This document shows, one piece after another, positions 49,280 through 57,487 of a stretch of DNA of 64,000 nucleotides; position 1 is the first letter of the stretch; each line of letters opens with the position of its first letter. The DNA is from Pedobacter foliorum (lineage in GTDB: Bacteria; Bacteroidota; Bacteroidia; Sphingobacteriales; Sphingobacteriaceae). Location: positions 62,001-126,000 of the forward strand of contig NZ_JABSNU010000007.1 of assembly GCF_013266735.1 (NCBI RefSeq), in the 5' to 3' direction. Both the position numbers and the translations under genes were made by a program. The notes under the pieces are model-generated. The model was not told where the DNA came from, searched no databases, and saw only the letters and a list, made by a program, of their open reading frames with translations.

Positions 49280-49654
49280 ATGAAAAAAGTAATTTTATGC
49301 AGTGTTGTTTTTTTAGCCCTGGGTGCTGCCCGGGTATTTGCACAGACTCAGGAGCCTGGTAGCAAACCGGTAAAAGTTGGCAATCAATGGCAGATGCCCA
49401 AAGATGTGCTATTGCGGGCGAAGACCTTTGCTGACAAGCTGCAAAAGTCTTTACAACTGGACGAACCGACCACAAAAAAAGTATTCAATTCGTATATGGG
49501 TAATGTCAAATCAGTGGATGAGATCCGGATGGGTAAGGGCTCTGAAAAAGAAAAAAAAGATGCCTTACTGGTCAATCAAGAGCACTTCGATCAAACACTG
49601 AAGGGGATTCTTTCCGCAGCGCAGTTCAGCAAATACCTGAAAAGTAAAACTTAA
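49280..49654 (+). CDS. Small exported protein of unknown function (124 aa)
   Basis: A 124-residue protein with signal peptide MKKVILCSVVFLALGAARVFAQ. The mature part is helical and charged (LLRAKTFADKLQKSLQLDEPTTKKVFNSYMGNVKSVDEIRMGKGSEKEKKD and LLVNQEHFDQTLKGILSAAQFSKYLKSK), in the style of small Spy/CpxP-like periplasmic proteins of Bacteroidota; this is only a resemblance. It starts 38 bp after the permease gene on the same strand, probably in the same transcript. The open frame extends far upstream into the permease gene, but the signal peptide fixes the start at 49280. Confidence 0.75.
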   Translation: MKKVILCSVVFLALGAARVFAQTQEPGSKPVKVGNQWQMPKDVLLRAKTFADKLQKSLQLDEPTTKKVFNSYMGNVKSVDEIRMGKGSEKEKKDALLVNQEHFDQTLKGILSAAQFSKYLKSKT

Positions 49655-49671
49655 AACGGTATTTCACCAAT

Positions 49672-49932
49672 TCAAGCCGGGTTAAGGATAGATTTATGGC
49701 AAATAAAAATTGGATAGGAATGATCTTCATTTATAGCGAGATTGAATTTGGACAAAGCATCGATTCCACTGCAATAGCAAAGCAAGGTGCTTTGGCCCGG
49801 CAATATCTGCAATTCGTTTATAACCTCCTGCAATGAGGTGTTCAACTGTGAGATGGGCTCCCTGATGTTGTGATGCACGAAGTCAATGATCCTGCCGTTA
49901 TCATTTAAGCCATTTCTAGTCTTCCATATCAC
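49672..49932 (-). CDS. Possible small protein resembling a histidine-kinase phosphoacceptor fragment
   Basis: An 86-codon open frame on the minus strand with a GTG start at 49932 that overlaps the 3' end of the AraC-type gene by 17 bp. IIDFVHHNIREPISQLNTSLQEVI (residues 15-38) resembles the H-box helix of sensor kinases (SHNIRxPI type), but no ATPase domain follows. It may be a coupled small protein, a remnant of a kinase gene, or a chance frame. It is the only candidate filling a 261-bp gap. Confidence 0.35.
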   Translation of the reverse strand: MIWKTRNGLNDNGRIIDFVHHNIREPISQLNTSLQEVINELQILPGQSTLLCYCSGIDALSKFNLAINEDHSYPIFICHKSILNPA

Positions 49933-50791
49933 CGACTAAAGTATTGAACTTTATTTTAATATGGGTTTTGGCTTGTTTCTGAAATTCTTCAGGTGTTTGT
50001 CCGGTTTGTTTTTTAAAGAACCGGCTAAAGTACGGGCGGTCTGAAAAGCCTAAATCATAAGCAATTTCCTTGATTGTGTTTTCGCTATGAATAATACTTC
50101 GTTTTGCCTCTAAAATAATTCTGTCATGAATCAGTTGCATACCTGTTTTATTTAGTTTGTCTTTCAGAATCTGGTTGAGTCTTTTAGAGCTAATTCCCAG
50201 TTTTCCGGCATAGAAATCTGTGTTGCGGACCTGCTGATAGTTGCTTTCGAGCAGCATTAAAAATTCATATATTCTTTTTTGATGGATATCATGACTGGTG
50301 AATTCATGCTCTTTTACCTGGATCAGTTTGAGTAGGAAAACTTTGAGCAGCGCCCTTACGATAACGAAGTTACTGTTTGTGTATTCCTTTTCCAGTAAAT
50401 GAAATATTCCGGAAAGTTCATCCGCCGCGCTTTCATTCAGCCTGAGACAAGAGAATTCTCCTTGTACATTAAATATCTTAAAAAGATCAAGAAGAAATTC
50501 TTTATCTTCTTCTTCTAGCATACTTCTTTTAAAAGAAATCAGTTCGCCATTTTTCCCAGCTTTGTTCAATTGATGAACTCTATATGGGGGAATTAAGTAG
50601 ATCCAATCACCCTTCGACTCCAGTTGTGTGTCCTTTAATGCGTGCAGGGCATCTTCATTTTTCAGCCAGACAATTTCAAAAAAATCCTTCCTTCCCGGAT
50701 CATTGAGATAACTAGGGGGACAATTACTTAAATTCCGTATATATATCAACGATTCTTCAAGTGCCGGTCTAGGTGCTGCATTCATCATCAC
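49916..50791 (-). CDS. AraC-family transcriptional regulator
   Basis: A 291-residue regulator. The N-terminal part (about 20-170) has a cupin-like pattern (FFEIVWLKNEDALHAL, GDWIYLIPPYRVHQLNKAGKNGELISF). The C-terminal AraC DNA-binding domain (about 185-285) contains both helix-turn-helices: FYAGKLGISSKRLNQILKDKLNKTGMQLIHDRIILEAKRSI and IKEIAYDLGFSDRPYFSRFFKKQTGQTPEEFQK. It is divergent from hxlB-hxlA with about 200 bp between starts, so it probably regulates formaldehyde fixation; whether it senses formaldehyde itself is unknown. Confidence 0.93.
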   Translation of the reverse strand: MMMNAAPRPALEESLIYIRNLSNCPPSYLNDPGRKDFFEIVWLKNEDALHALKDTQLESKGDWIYLIPPYRVHQLNKAGKNGELISFKRSMLEEEDKEFLLDLFKIFNVQGEFSCLRLNESAADELSGIFHLLEKEYTNSNFVIVRALLKVFLLKLIQVKEHEFTSHDIHQKRIYEFLMLLESNYQQVRNTDFYAGKLGISSKRLNQILKDKLNKTGMQLIHDRIILEAKRSIIHSENTIKEIAYDLGFSDRPYFSRFFKKQTGQTPEEFQKQAKTHIKIKFNTLVGDMED

Positions 50792-50990
50792 ATAAAGATA
50801 CGCGCTATGAATTTGATGAGTTGGATGATTGGGAAATTATGGTGGACTATTCGGAAACTCATTCTTTTTTATGGCTTATTTATGACTTTTTAACCCTTTA
50901 ATTTCCTGTTTGTCCCACATAATGCGCTGATTGTGTAAGCCTGAACCGATCAGCCCTTATTACTTTTACAGCGGATTAAACAATAAGAAA

Positions 50991-51581
50991 ATGGAGATTA
51001 AAAACATAAGTGAGCAGCAGATTGCTAATGATATCCGTGCCAATCTGGAGATGATTTTAGTTGAAAACACCTGGTTGTTAAAACAAATGGATTTCAATGA
51101 AGTAGCTGCTCTGGTTAATTATATAGGGGCAGCGAATCATATTTTTATTATTGCGGCCGGGCGTTCTGGTTTTGCGATGCGCTCGGCAGCAATGCGGTTG
51201 ATGCACCTGGGGCTGAAAGTTTACTTTGTGGGAGAAACCACGACGCCCGCTATAATAAAAGGAGATCTGTTAATTGCAGCTTCCGGATCTGGTACAACCA
51301 GTACGATTGTAAAGGCAGCGCAGAAAGCTAAAGAAGTGAATGCCATGGTTGTTGCGATCTCAACGCAAGGGCGCTCCTTACTTTCTGATTTTTCTGATCA
51401 CTTGATACTTATCCCTGCAGCAGGAAAACAAGATTTTGAGCGTAATCGCTCGGGGCAATATGCAGGAAGTTTATTTGAACAATTTCTGCTGCTATTAATG
51501 GATTCCGTATTTCAGTCACTGTGGAAAGTTGAAGGTATACCAGCTGCAGAGCTGTGGGAAAGACATGCAAATCTTGAATAA
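50991..51581 (+). CDS. hxlB: 6-phospho-3-hexuloisomerase
   Basis: A 196-residue SIS-domain protein with IFIIAAGRSGFAMRSAAMRLMHLGLKVYFVGETTTPAI at about 44-81 and LLIAASGSGTTSTIVKAAQKAKEVNAMVVAISTQGRSLL at about 85-123, the phosphosugar-binding loops of PHI/HxlB. It isomerises 3-hexulose 6-phosphate to fructose 6-phosphate in the ribulose monophosphate route. The pairing with hxlA 30 bp downstream makes the assignment firm. The frame is open 20 codons upstream, but MEIKN at 50991 fits the family start. Confidence 0.95.
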   Translation: MEIKNISEQQIANDIRANLEMILVENTWLLKQMDFNEVAALVNYIGAANHIFIIAAGRSGFAMRSAAMRLMHLGLKVYFVGETTTPAIIKGDLLIAASGSGTTSTIVKAAQKAKEVNAMVVAISTQGRSLLSDFSDHLILIPAAGKQDFERNRSGQYAGSLFEQFLLLLMDSVFQSLWKVEGIPAAELWERHANLE

Positions 51582-51611
51582 ATACAATTAATCATTTTAT
51601 ATATTATCATT

Positions 51612-52244
51612 ATGGCAAAATTACAAGTAGCAATAGATTTATTAACGACAGAAGAGGCATTGGCATTAGCGGCTAAGGTAGCTCCTTATGTAGATATTAT
51701 TGAATTGGGAACCCCTCTGATTAAGAACATGGGTTCAGCAGTGATTACTGCCATGAAAAATGCGCATCCGGATAAATTGGTTTTTGCCGATCTTAAGACC
51801 GCAGATGCAGGTGAACTGGAAGCTGATATTGCCTTTAAGGCTGGTGCGGATTTGGTCACTGTAATGGGGGCAGCGGGGGATGCTACGATCATTGGGGCTG
51901 TTAAAGCAGCAAAAGCCCACAACAAAGGGGTTGTTGTAGATACAATCGGCTATCCGGATCGTGTGAGACGTGCGCAGGAAGTGACTAAACTTGGGGTAGA
52001 ATTTGTAGAGCTACATGCAGGATTAGATGAACAGTGGACCGCTGGTTACTCTATCCAGGTATTGATAGACGAAGCAGCAAGAGTGGGCGTTCCTGTTTCA
52101 GTAGCAGGTGGCGTAAATATCAATAATGTGACCGCTGTTGTTAAAGCGGGAGCAAAAGTGGTTGTTGCAGGGGCTGCAATTTATGGGGCAGAAAATCCTG
52201 CAGAAGCGGCAAAGGAATTGCGTGAAGCAATTGATGCAGCATAG
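51612..52244 (+). CDS. hxlA: 3-hexulose-6-phosphate synthase
   Basis: A 210-residue TIM-barrel protein of the orotidine-5'-phosphate decarboxylase superfamily. The signature VFADLKTADAGELEADIAFKAGAD is at about 57-80 (Asp-x-Lys-x-x-Asp), followed by VTVMGAAG, VVVDTIGYPD and VSVAGGVNINNV. It condenses formaldehyde with ribulose 5-phosphate to give 3-hexulose 6-phosphate, which HxlB converts to fructose 6-phosphate. Together they detoxify or assimilate formaldehyde. No methanol or methylamine oxidation gene is in the window, so detoxification is the more likely role. It is followed by a good terminator. Confidence 0.95.
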   Translation: MAKLQVAIDLLTTEEALALAAKVAPYVDIIELGTPLIKNMGSAVITAMKNAHPDKLVFADLKTADAGELEADIAFKAGADLVTVMGAAGDATIIGAVKAAKAHNKGVVVDTIGYPDRVRRAQEVTKLGVEFVELHAGLDEQWTAGYSIQVLIDEAARVGVPVSVAGGVNINNVTAVVKAGAKVVVAGAAIYGAENPAEAAKELREAIDAA

Positions 52245-52565
52245 TGCATATGAGTTTAGATAGCTAACAATATACGCATCTTCAGACAGTTCTTTGTTAA
52301 GAATATACCGCTTCATAAGTAAAATTATGAGGCGGTTTCTTATTTTCAAGACGTTTGGTTAGCGGGAGCCTATTGTTTGTCGTCTACAAATTTCCTCTTT
52401 TATCTGAATTTGACTGATGGAGCGCAGCTACAGCAGCAGCAATTTTAACCAAGAGATCATTATTTCTTATAGTTAGATCTCAATCATAGCAATTAATTTG
52501 CATCCCCCAAATGAGGTATTTCCTGGATAAAGGATAGCCGTAGTTTAGTGTCAGCTATTATAACC
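52245..52565. other. Intergenic region between hxlA and the envelope operon
   Basis: 321 bp with the hxlA terminator near its start (52307-52338). The rest should contain the promoter of the nine-gene operon, but I could not identify a convincing -33/-7 pair. No gene is seen. Confidence 0.6.
52307..52338 (+). terminator. Rho-independent terminator after hxlA
   Basis: ACCGCTTCATAA (52307-52318) pairs with TTATGAGGCGGT (52325-52336) with one G-U pair around GTAAAA, followed by a T-rich tail. Confidence 0.85.
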
Positions 52566-53291
52566 ATGGAGGCATCTAAATTATCAATACCAGAAAAACC
52601 GCTTAAACTCTTAAAAACAGTTAAGGTAAAGCAGTATTCTTTTTATGCAGGTTTTTTATTACTGATTTTCTTTTTCACATCCTGCAGCACTCCTTACTAC
52701 AGTACTGTCAACAACATGAATGAGCAACCAGCTTCGCTTGTACTGGCAAACGGCAGTAAGCTAAACGGTAAAATAAGCGTGCGCACATTTGATAACTACA
52801 GTTCTGTAAGTCGCATTCAGTTTAGCGAAGGTGCAAGTAATATTTACAAGGATTATTTTGTAAAGGACATCAAGTCAGTTTACATCAATGGCAGTACGTA
52901 TTGTGTTAAAATAATCATAGGCAGCAATTTCTGGGGTGGCAGCGCAGTGCGTTTTGTGAAGCGGCTTACCCAACCCGGCGGTAGAATGGATCTGTATCAA
53001 AATGAGGTAGTAAATAAGAATAGTCAAAGCGGAAAATCCGAAACCGTTACCGAGTATTACCTGCAGCTACCTGGTGATAACCGTAATGAGATCTATAACC
53101 TGGAAAGTAAAAAATTCACTCCCGATTTCAACATTAAAATGAGTTCCTATGTACAAGATTGCCCTGTACTTGCAGTAAAAATCAAAGAAAAAGACAGAGA
53201 CTATTTCTATCCTTTTATTGTAAACAATGGGGAATTGCGCCGCAAGGCAGTATTGCTCCAAATTATAAACGACTATAACAATTGTAAATGA
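52566..53291 (+). CDS. Probable lipoprotein of unknown function, first gene of envelope operon
   Basis: A 241-residue protein. A hydrophobic stretch YAGFLLLIFFFTSCS (about residues 27-41) ends in a Cys in a lipobox-like position, preceded by a Lys-rich N-terminus that is long for a signal peptide, so the true start could be later. The mature part is beta-rich (PASLVLANGSKLNGKISVRTFDNYSSVSRIQFSEG; CVKIIIGSNFWGGSAVRFVKRL). No family is recognised. The ATG at 52566 is used rather than the in-frame GTG at 52548. The next gene starts 3 bp after the stop. Confidence 0.78.
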   Translation: MEASKLSIPEKPLKLLKTVKVKQYSFYAGFLLLIFFFTSCSTPYYSTVNNMNEQPASLVLANGSKLNGKISVRTFDNYSSVSRIQFSEGASNIYKDYFVKDIKSVYINGSTYCVKIIIGSNFWGGSAVRFVKRLTQPGGRMDLYQNEVVNKNSQSGKSETVTEYYLQLPGDNRNEIYNLESKKFTPDFNIKMSSYVQDCPVLAVKIKEKDRDYFYPFIVNNGELRRKAVLLQIINDYNNCK

Positions 53292-53294
53292 CCT

Positions 53295-53975
53295 ATGAAA
53301 ATTAAAATTCTATTAATCGGATCGTTACTTACCATGCTAATGCTCGGTACTGTTACTTGTGTGCAGGCGCAGTTGCACCCTCAACCCAATCCCATTCCCA
53401 AAACGAAAAGTTCGGGCTCAGCCGGAGGGCTTGCTGGCTCCTTGTTTGCCGATACATTGGATGTTTACATAAACATCGCCAATGGTACGCTTTCAAAAGA
53501 AGAAATTATAGGCCTCTATAGCTCGTCACCTCAATTGCTTAAGCTGCAGTATTCTGTAACTACGGCTACGGGTAACTTACTGTCCGAGCAAAGAATGTCC
53601 TCAGATGCAAGAATCATACATGATTTTATAAATCCGCTCAGTGGTCCTGTGTCTATCAGGAGCGGTTTTACCACCCTAAAATACAAGGTTGCTATAAAAA
53701 GGGTAAAAACCATATTTATCCCATCTGCCGCTTTGGTGACGGTAGCAGTTAACAAAGATTTTCTAGCAGAAAAGAATCTCTCACTTGGTTTTTTTAACAA
53801 TTCCAATATGAACACCTGCATTGGCTATATTAAAATACCATTAAACTTTGGTTTCGAGGATAATTATGAGTGCGCCTATAAACAGTTTAACACTTATGGC
53901 TGCCCTTACATTAAGATAACTGACAGCAATAAGATACTGGAGTTCGTAATTAACAGGCAAGTTCACGACAAATAG
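53295..53975 (+). CDS. Secreted protein of unknown function (226 aa)
   Basis: A 226-residue protein with signal peptide ending at VQAQ (about residue 26), followed by a Pro/Ser/Gly-rich linker (LHPQPNPIPKTKSSGSAGG). The rest is predominantly beta-type (LDVYINIANGTLSKEEIIGLYSSSP; SIRSGFTTLKYKVAIKRVKTIFIPSAALVTVAVNK). Cysteines occur at CIGY, CAYK and CPYI in the last third. I do not recognise a family. It lies in the tight operon between the probable lipoprotein and the LGFP-repeat protein. Confidence 0.8.
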   Translation: MKIKILLIGSLLTMLMLGTVTCVQAQLHPQPNPIPKTKSSGSAGGLAGSLFADTLDVYINIANGTLSKEEIIGLYSSSPQLLKLQYSVTTATGNLLSEQRMSSDARIIHDFINPLSGPVSIRSGFTTLKYKVAIKRVKTIFIPSAALVTVAVNKDFLAEKNLSLGFFNNSNMNTCIGYIKIPLNFGFEDNYECAYKQFNTYGCPYIKITDSNKILEFVINRQVHDK

Positions 53976-54004
53976 TTATAACCAATAAAAATCAAATGCT
54001 TACC

Positions 54005-56026
54005 ATGAGAAAAATAACAAACATACTATTATTAGCTACGCTTGTAATGGTATCAGTACATGTCAACGCACAGATTAACCGCCTTGGAGGAAGTAGGGTG
54101 ATAGGTGTCGCAGCTGGAAATCAAAATGACATTGCAAACTTAATTAAACAAAAATCAAGATTGTTAAACTATGGCAATGTGCATAGTGAAAGTTCGGTTA
54201 TGCGGCCAACAGCTGGTTCAGGCGGATATTTTTTACGTTATGAAAGAGGTTGGGTCTATTACAATCCTTTGTTAAAACAAGCCTTTGGAGTAACCGGTGA
54301 TATCATGACCAAATGGGGGGCTACAGGTTATGAAACGGGTGAGCTTGGTTTTCCTGCAAGTGACGAGACTATTGCGGACAAAAGCAGCTTTAAGCGCATG
54401 GCTAAATTTGACAAGGGTACAATTTACTGGAACGATGGCAGAACCGAAGTTGTTAAAACAAGCCGTTTCGCCGCCGCTGCGCCAGTCAAAGTCAGTATCT
54501 CCGCCTTTACCCCAGCAACATCAATCAGAAACATTGGTGGTTTGCAAATGTCTATTGTGAAAAGGACCGACAAGGACATCAGCTCTTCACCTAAGTTTTC
54601 CACCCCCAAGAAGGTAAGAGAGACGGTGGAGAAGTCTGAGAATGATTCGGTTTTATGCAAAACTGAGTATAGGAGTTATTCGGTAGAAAATATGAATCAG
54701 GAAATTCTAAATCCCGAAGCCATGGCTAACTTATGGTTAGGTGGAGTTTATGATTTAAATGAACTGGCAAAAGGAAATTTTAATGCCATTAACCATAACC
54801 GTACTGCAGTGGTCTTCACCATGTCGAATAAAGACAATCTAATTGAAATTCCTGTGCCTGATAAATTTAATCTTAAAAGTAAGGTGGAGGAATTTCGTAA
54901 ACAGCCTTTTGCATCCTCACCCCTGGGCTTTGGCCAATACCTCGAATCCAGTATGATAAACAGCGAAGCTGCCTTAAACATTGCAGCAGGTGCTTCTTAC
55001 ACGGGTTATGGAGTCAGTTTAAAAGATAAATTCAACTACAATACCAGCACAAAAAAGCGGAAGTTCCTGCTGAACTATGTTAACCCCATGTACACCATTT
55101 CTGCAGGTTCGAAAACGGACAGCTTATTTAATACAGGCGATGCCAATAATATAAATGGCAACCTGGTATATATAGATCATATTACCTATGGGGTAAAATT
55201 GATGGTATATTTTGAAGCCGAATTGGAAGAAAGCGAAATTGAAAATAATTTTAAAGGTGATGGCTGGGGTGCACATTTAACTATTGATGCCAAGGTTGCA
55301 AAAAAAATGGAGAACACCATTTTTAAGATATTTCTTTATGGTTCAAGGCAGCCCATATCGACCAATGCCAAAGGTTATACAGCCATGCTACGCAAAACAG
55401 ACGACCTGTTAAAAGCGATCGTTGCTGGCAATAAGAAAAATCCGCAGGAGCTCGGAGAACCAATAAGTTATTCACTAAGGTTTTTAGATGGAAAAATAGC
55501 TGCAACATCTTGCAAAGTTGAAAATATTCCTGAGCAAAACTGCAGGGTAAACAACGATCGTCCTATGAACCTGAACATCGCTTTGATGAAGATTAAAAAC
55601 TCAAATAGAGACATGTGGGGTTGGGTTGATGCTGAGCTCTTGGACAAAGAGGGGATAAGCATTGCTAATCAAACTATTTTTGATTTCGGCAAAAGCGCAG
55701 CTGTATCATCCAATGAGGTTTCAACGTCTCCAATATATCAAAACGTGTTTAGAAATATTGGTGCTGCCGATAGAGCCGCCGGAAAAGTAAGGTTATGGTT
55801 TTGGATCAATAGCTCAAAAGGCAATTACAGTCCACTTCAGGGCTATAGCCAACAATCTTACACGACCAGACCGGGGCATAGCGGTAAACATTATTATGTA
55901 GATATTCCTATGGGCGATGTGTTAATGGCAAAAGTTGGACAACCCTTAACAAAAGATTACACGGCACAGGAGAACTCCGGAGACAGATCTACGTATAAAC
56001 TTACTTTCAAACTGGTATTCGAATAA
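54005..56026 (+). CDS. Secreted LGFP-repeat protein (673 aa)
   Basis: A 673-residue protein with signal peptide MRKITNILLLATLVMVSVHVNA. At about residues 75-145 it has an LGFP-type repeat (GDIMTKWGATGYETGELGFPASDETIADKSSFKRMAKFDKGTIYWNDG), a module thought to bind cell-wall or surface polymers. The remaining 500 residues are an unrecognised beta-rich domain with a thiol-activated-cytolysin-like feature: it repeatedly reads AxYTGYGVSLKDKFNYN, VYIDHITYGVKLMVYFEAE and SDxxYxL-type strands. The match is weak but suggests a pore-forming or membrane-binding protein. An in-frame ATG three codons earlier (53996) is also possible. Confidence 0.85.
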   Translation: MRKITNILLLATLVMVSVHVNAQINRLGGSRVIGVAAGNQNDIANLIKQKSRLLNYGNVHSESSVMRPTAGSGGYFLRYERGWVYYNPLLKQAFGVTGDIMTKWGATGYETGELGFPASDETIADKSSFKRMAKFDKGTIYWNDGRTEVVKTSRFAAAAPVKVSISAFTPATSIRNIGGLQMSIVKRTDKDISSSPKFSTPKKVRETVEKSENDSVLCKTEYRSYSVENMNQEILNPEAMANLWLGGVYDLNELAKGNFNAINHNRTAVVFTMSNKDNLIEIPVPDKFNLKSKVEEFRKQPFASSPLGFGQYLESSMINSEAALNIAAGASYTGYGVSLKDKFNYNTSTKKRKFLLNYVNPMYTISAGSKTDSLFNTGDANNINGNLVYIDHITYGVKLMVYFEAELEESEIENNFKGDGWGAHLTIDAKVAKKMENTIFKIFLYGSRQPISTNAKGYTAMLRKTDDLLKAIVAGNKKNPQELGEPISYSLRFLDGKIAATSCKVENIPEQNCRVNNDRPMNLNIALMKIKNSNRDMWGWVDAELLDKEGISIANQTIFDFGKSAAVSSNEVSTSPIYQNVFRNIGAADRAAGKVRLWFWINSSKGNYSPLQGYSQQSYTTRPGHSGKHYYVDIPMGDVLMAKVGQPLTKDYTAQENSGDRSTYKLTFKLVFE

Positions 56027-56045
56027 TTTTTAACAAACAACTCTT

Positions 56046-56540
56046 ATGAAAACAATAATATTGGTATTAGGCCTATGCCTGATAAACGCGGCTTCATACA
56101 GCCAAAGCGGAAATGCTAAAATGGATGCCATTCTTAAACAGATGCGCAACCAAAATAGTAAAGGGACGATTCATTTTGAAACAAAAGGTACCTCGGTTAC
56201 CGATAATGCTACGCTGATAAAAGATGCTAAAGGCATTTATGTCCTTGGTTCAAGTATGCTTACCGGTAAAGGTGACGGCTCACAGGTACATCTGTTTTTT
56301 GCAAAAATGCAAAGCGGTACCCAGCCGATATCTCAAAATAAAGATGCTAATGCGACAGCGATCATAAATGGCACGGGATATCAGATAAAAGGTATAGCAA
56401 TGTTAAAGGTTTCAGGCAAAACAATTGGCGGAACGTTCACTGGGCTTATATATGAGATACCTAATGGTAAATCAAAAGCAAATGTAGTGGCATCAGGTAA
56501 AATAAGTGGCAGTTTTAAAAACCTTAATATACCACAGTGA
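56046..56540 (+). CDS. Small secreted protein of unknown function (164 aa)
   Basis: A 164-residue protein with signal peptide MKTIILVLGLCLINAASYSQ. The mature part is Lys/Gly/Thr-rich and beta-type, with repeated short segments GTIHFETKGTSVTDNATL, KGIYVLGSSMLTGKGDGSQVHLFFAKM and GYQIKGIAMLKVSGKTIGGTFTGLIYE. No family is recognised. It starts 19 bp after the LGFP-repeat gene and is followed 20 bp later by the collagen-like lipoprotein, so it belongs to the same transcript. Confidence 0.78.
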   Translation: MKTIILVLGLCLINAASYSQSGNAKMDAILKQMRNQNSKGTIHFETKGTSVTDNATLIKDAKGIYVLGSSMLTGKGDGSQVHLFFAKMQSGTQPISQNKDANATAIINGTGYQIKGIAMLKVSGKTIGGTFTGLIYEIPNGKSKANVVASGKISGSFKNLNIPQ

Positions 56541-56560
56541 TTACTATTAACATTAATATC

Positions 56561-57469
56561 ATGAAAACAACAAATCTTTTCTTAATTGCACTATTCGGCG
56601 GATTACTTATGATCACATCTTGTGGGAAGGATGGCCCAGCGGGGCCTAAGGGCGATATCGGTGCCTCTGGAGCGAGTGGTGTAATTGGGCCCGCTGGACC
56701 AGCAGGTGCAAACGGACAAAATGGTAGCATTATTTACAGTGGCGCCAAGGTGCCTGATGCAGTAACAGGCAGTACAGGTGATTTTTACCTGAACAGTGTT
56801 ACAGGTTTATTATATGGCCCAAAGACTACCAATGGCTGGGGGACTGGCTTCTCATTAAAAGGTACCAACGGCGTAAAGGGCGCAACTGGAGCCGCCGGAG
56901 CGAATGGTGTTGCGGGAAGTCAAATATTGACAGGAACTGTTGTTCCGGCCGCAGATCTGGGGAACCCCGGTGACTACTATCTTAATAAAACAACCTATCT
57001 TTTATACGGCCCTAAAATTGATCAGGGATGGGGAACAGCTATTTCATTACAGGGGCCTCCGGGAACAGCTAATGTATGGTATTCTGGCTGGCTTTATGCT
57101 TATAGATACACGGACAGTCTTATTGATAATTCAAATGTTAAGGTAGCCCATGTAGGTGCCGGGATACTCAATTCTAGTTTACTGAAGACTGCAGCAGTAC
57201 TGGTTTATTTTACCTATGATGGGAAGTCGACACCGCTGCCATATACCAGTAATGCCGGGGGGAAAGTAAATACCATTGCGTTTATTCCTACCTCAAAGGA
57301 GATAATTATCTATCGCTTTACACATGATAACTCCAGTTCTATTGCCCTTTCGGGTGTCCTGCAATACCGGTTTATAGTGATACCAGGCGGCATTTCAACT
57401 GCTGAGGCAAAAGGTTTTGACATCAAAGACATTAACGCTGTAAAGCGATACTACCGCATAAATGATTAA
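56561..57469 (+). CDS. Collagen-like (Gly-X-Y) lipoprotein with duplicated surface module
   Basis: A 302-residue lipoprotein: signal MKTTNLFLIALFGGLLMITSC with lipobox ITSC (Cys near 21). Gly-X-Y stretches run from GPAGPKGDIGASGASG (24 on) to GPAGPAGANGQNG, and again GATGAAGANGVAG, then GPPG. Between them are two copies of a module with the pattern GDxYLN..T..LLYGPK....WGTxxSLxG, the first at about 65-110 and the second at about 125-170. The C-terminal third (from about 180) is a non-repetitive beta domain. Surface fibre or adhesin role is plausible. The frame is open eight codons further upstream, but the lipobox fixes the start. Confidence 0.88.
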   Translation: MKTTNLFLIALFGGLLMITSCGKDGPAGPKGDIGASGASGVIGPAGPAGANGQNGSIIYSGAKVPDAVTGSTGDFYLNSVTGLLYGPKTTNGWGTGFSLKGTNGVKGATGAAGANGVAGSQILTGTVVPAADLGNPGDYYLNKTTYLLYGPKIDQGWGTAISLQGPPGTANVWYSGWLYAYRYTDSLIDNSNVKVAHVGAGILNSSLLKTAAVLVYFTYDGKSTPLPYTSNAGGKVNTIAFIPTSKEIIIYRFTHDNSSSIALSGVLQYRFIVIPGGISTAEAKGFDIKDINAVKRYYRIND

Positions 57470-57487
57470 ATTCCAGAATTAAGCAAA

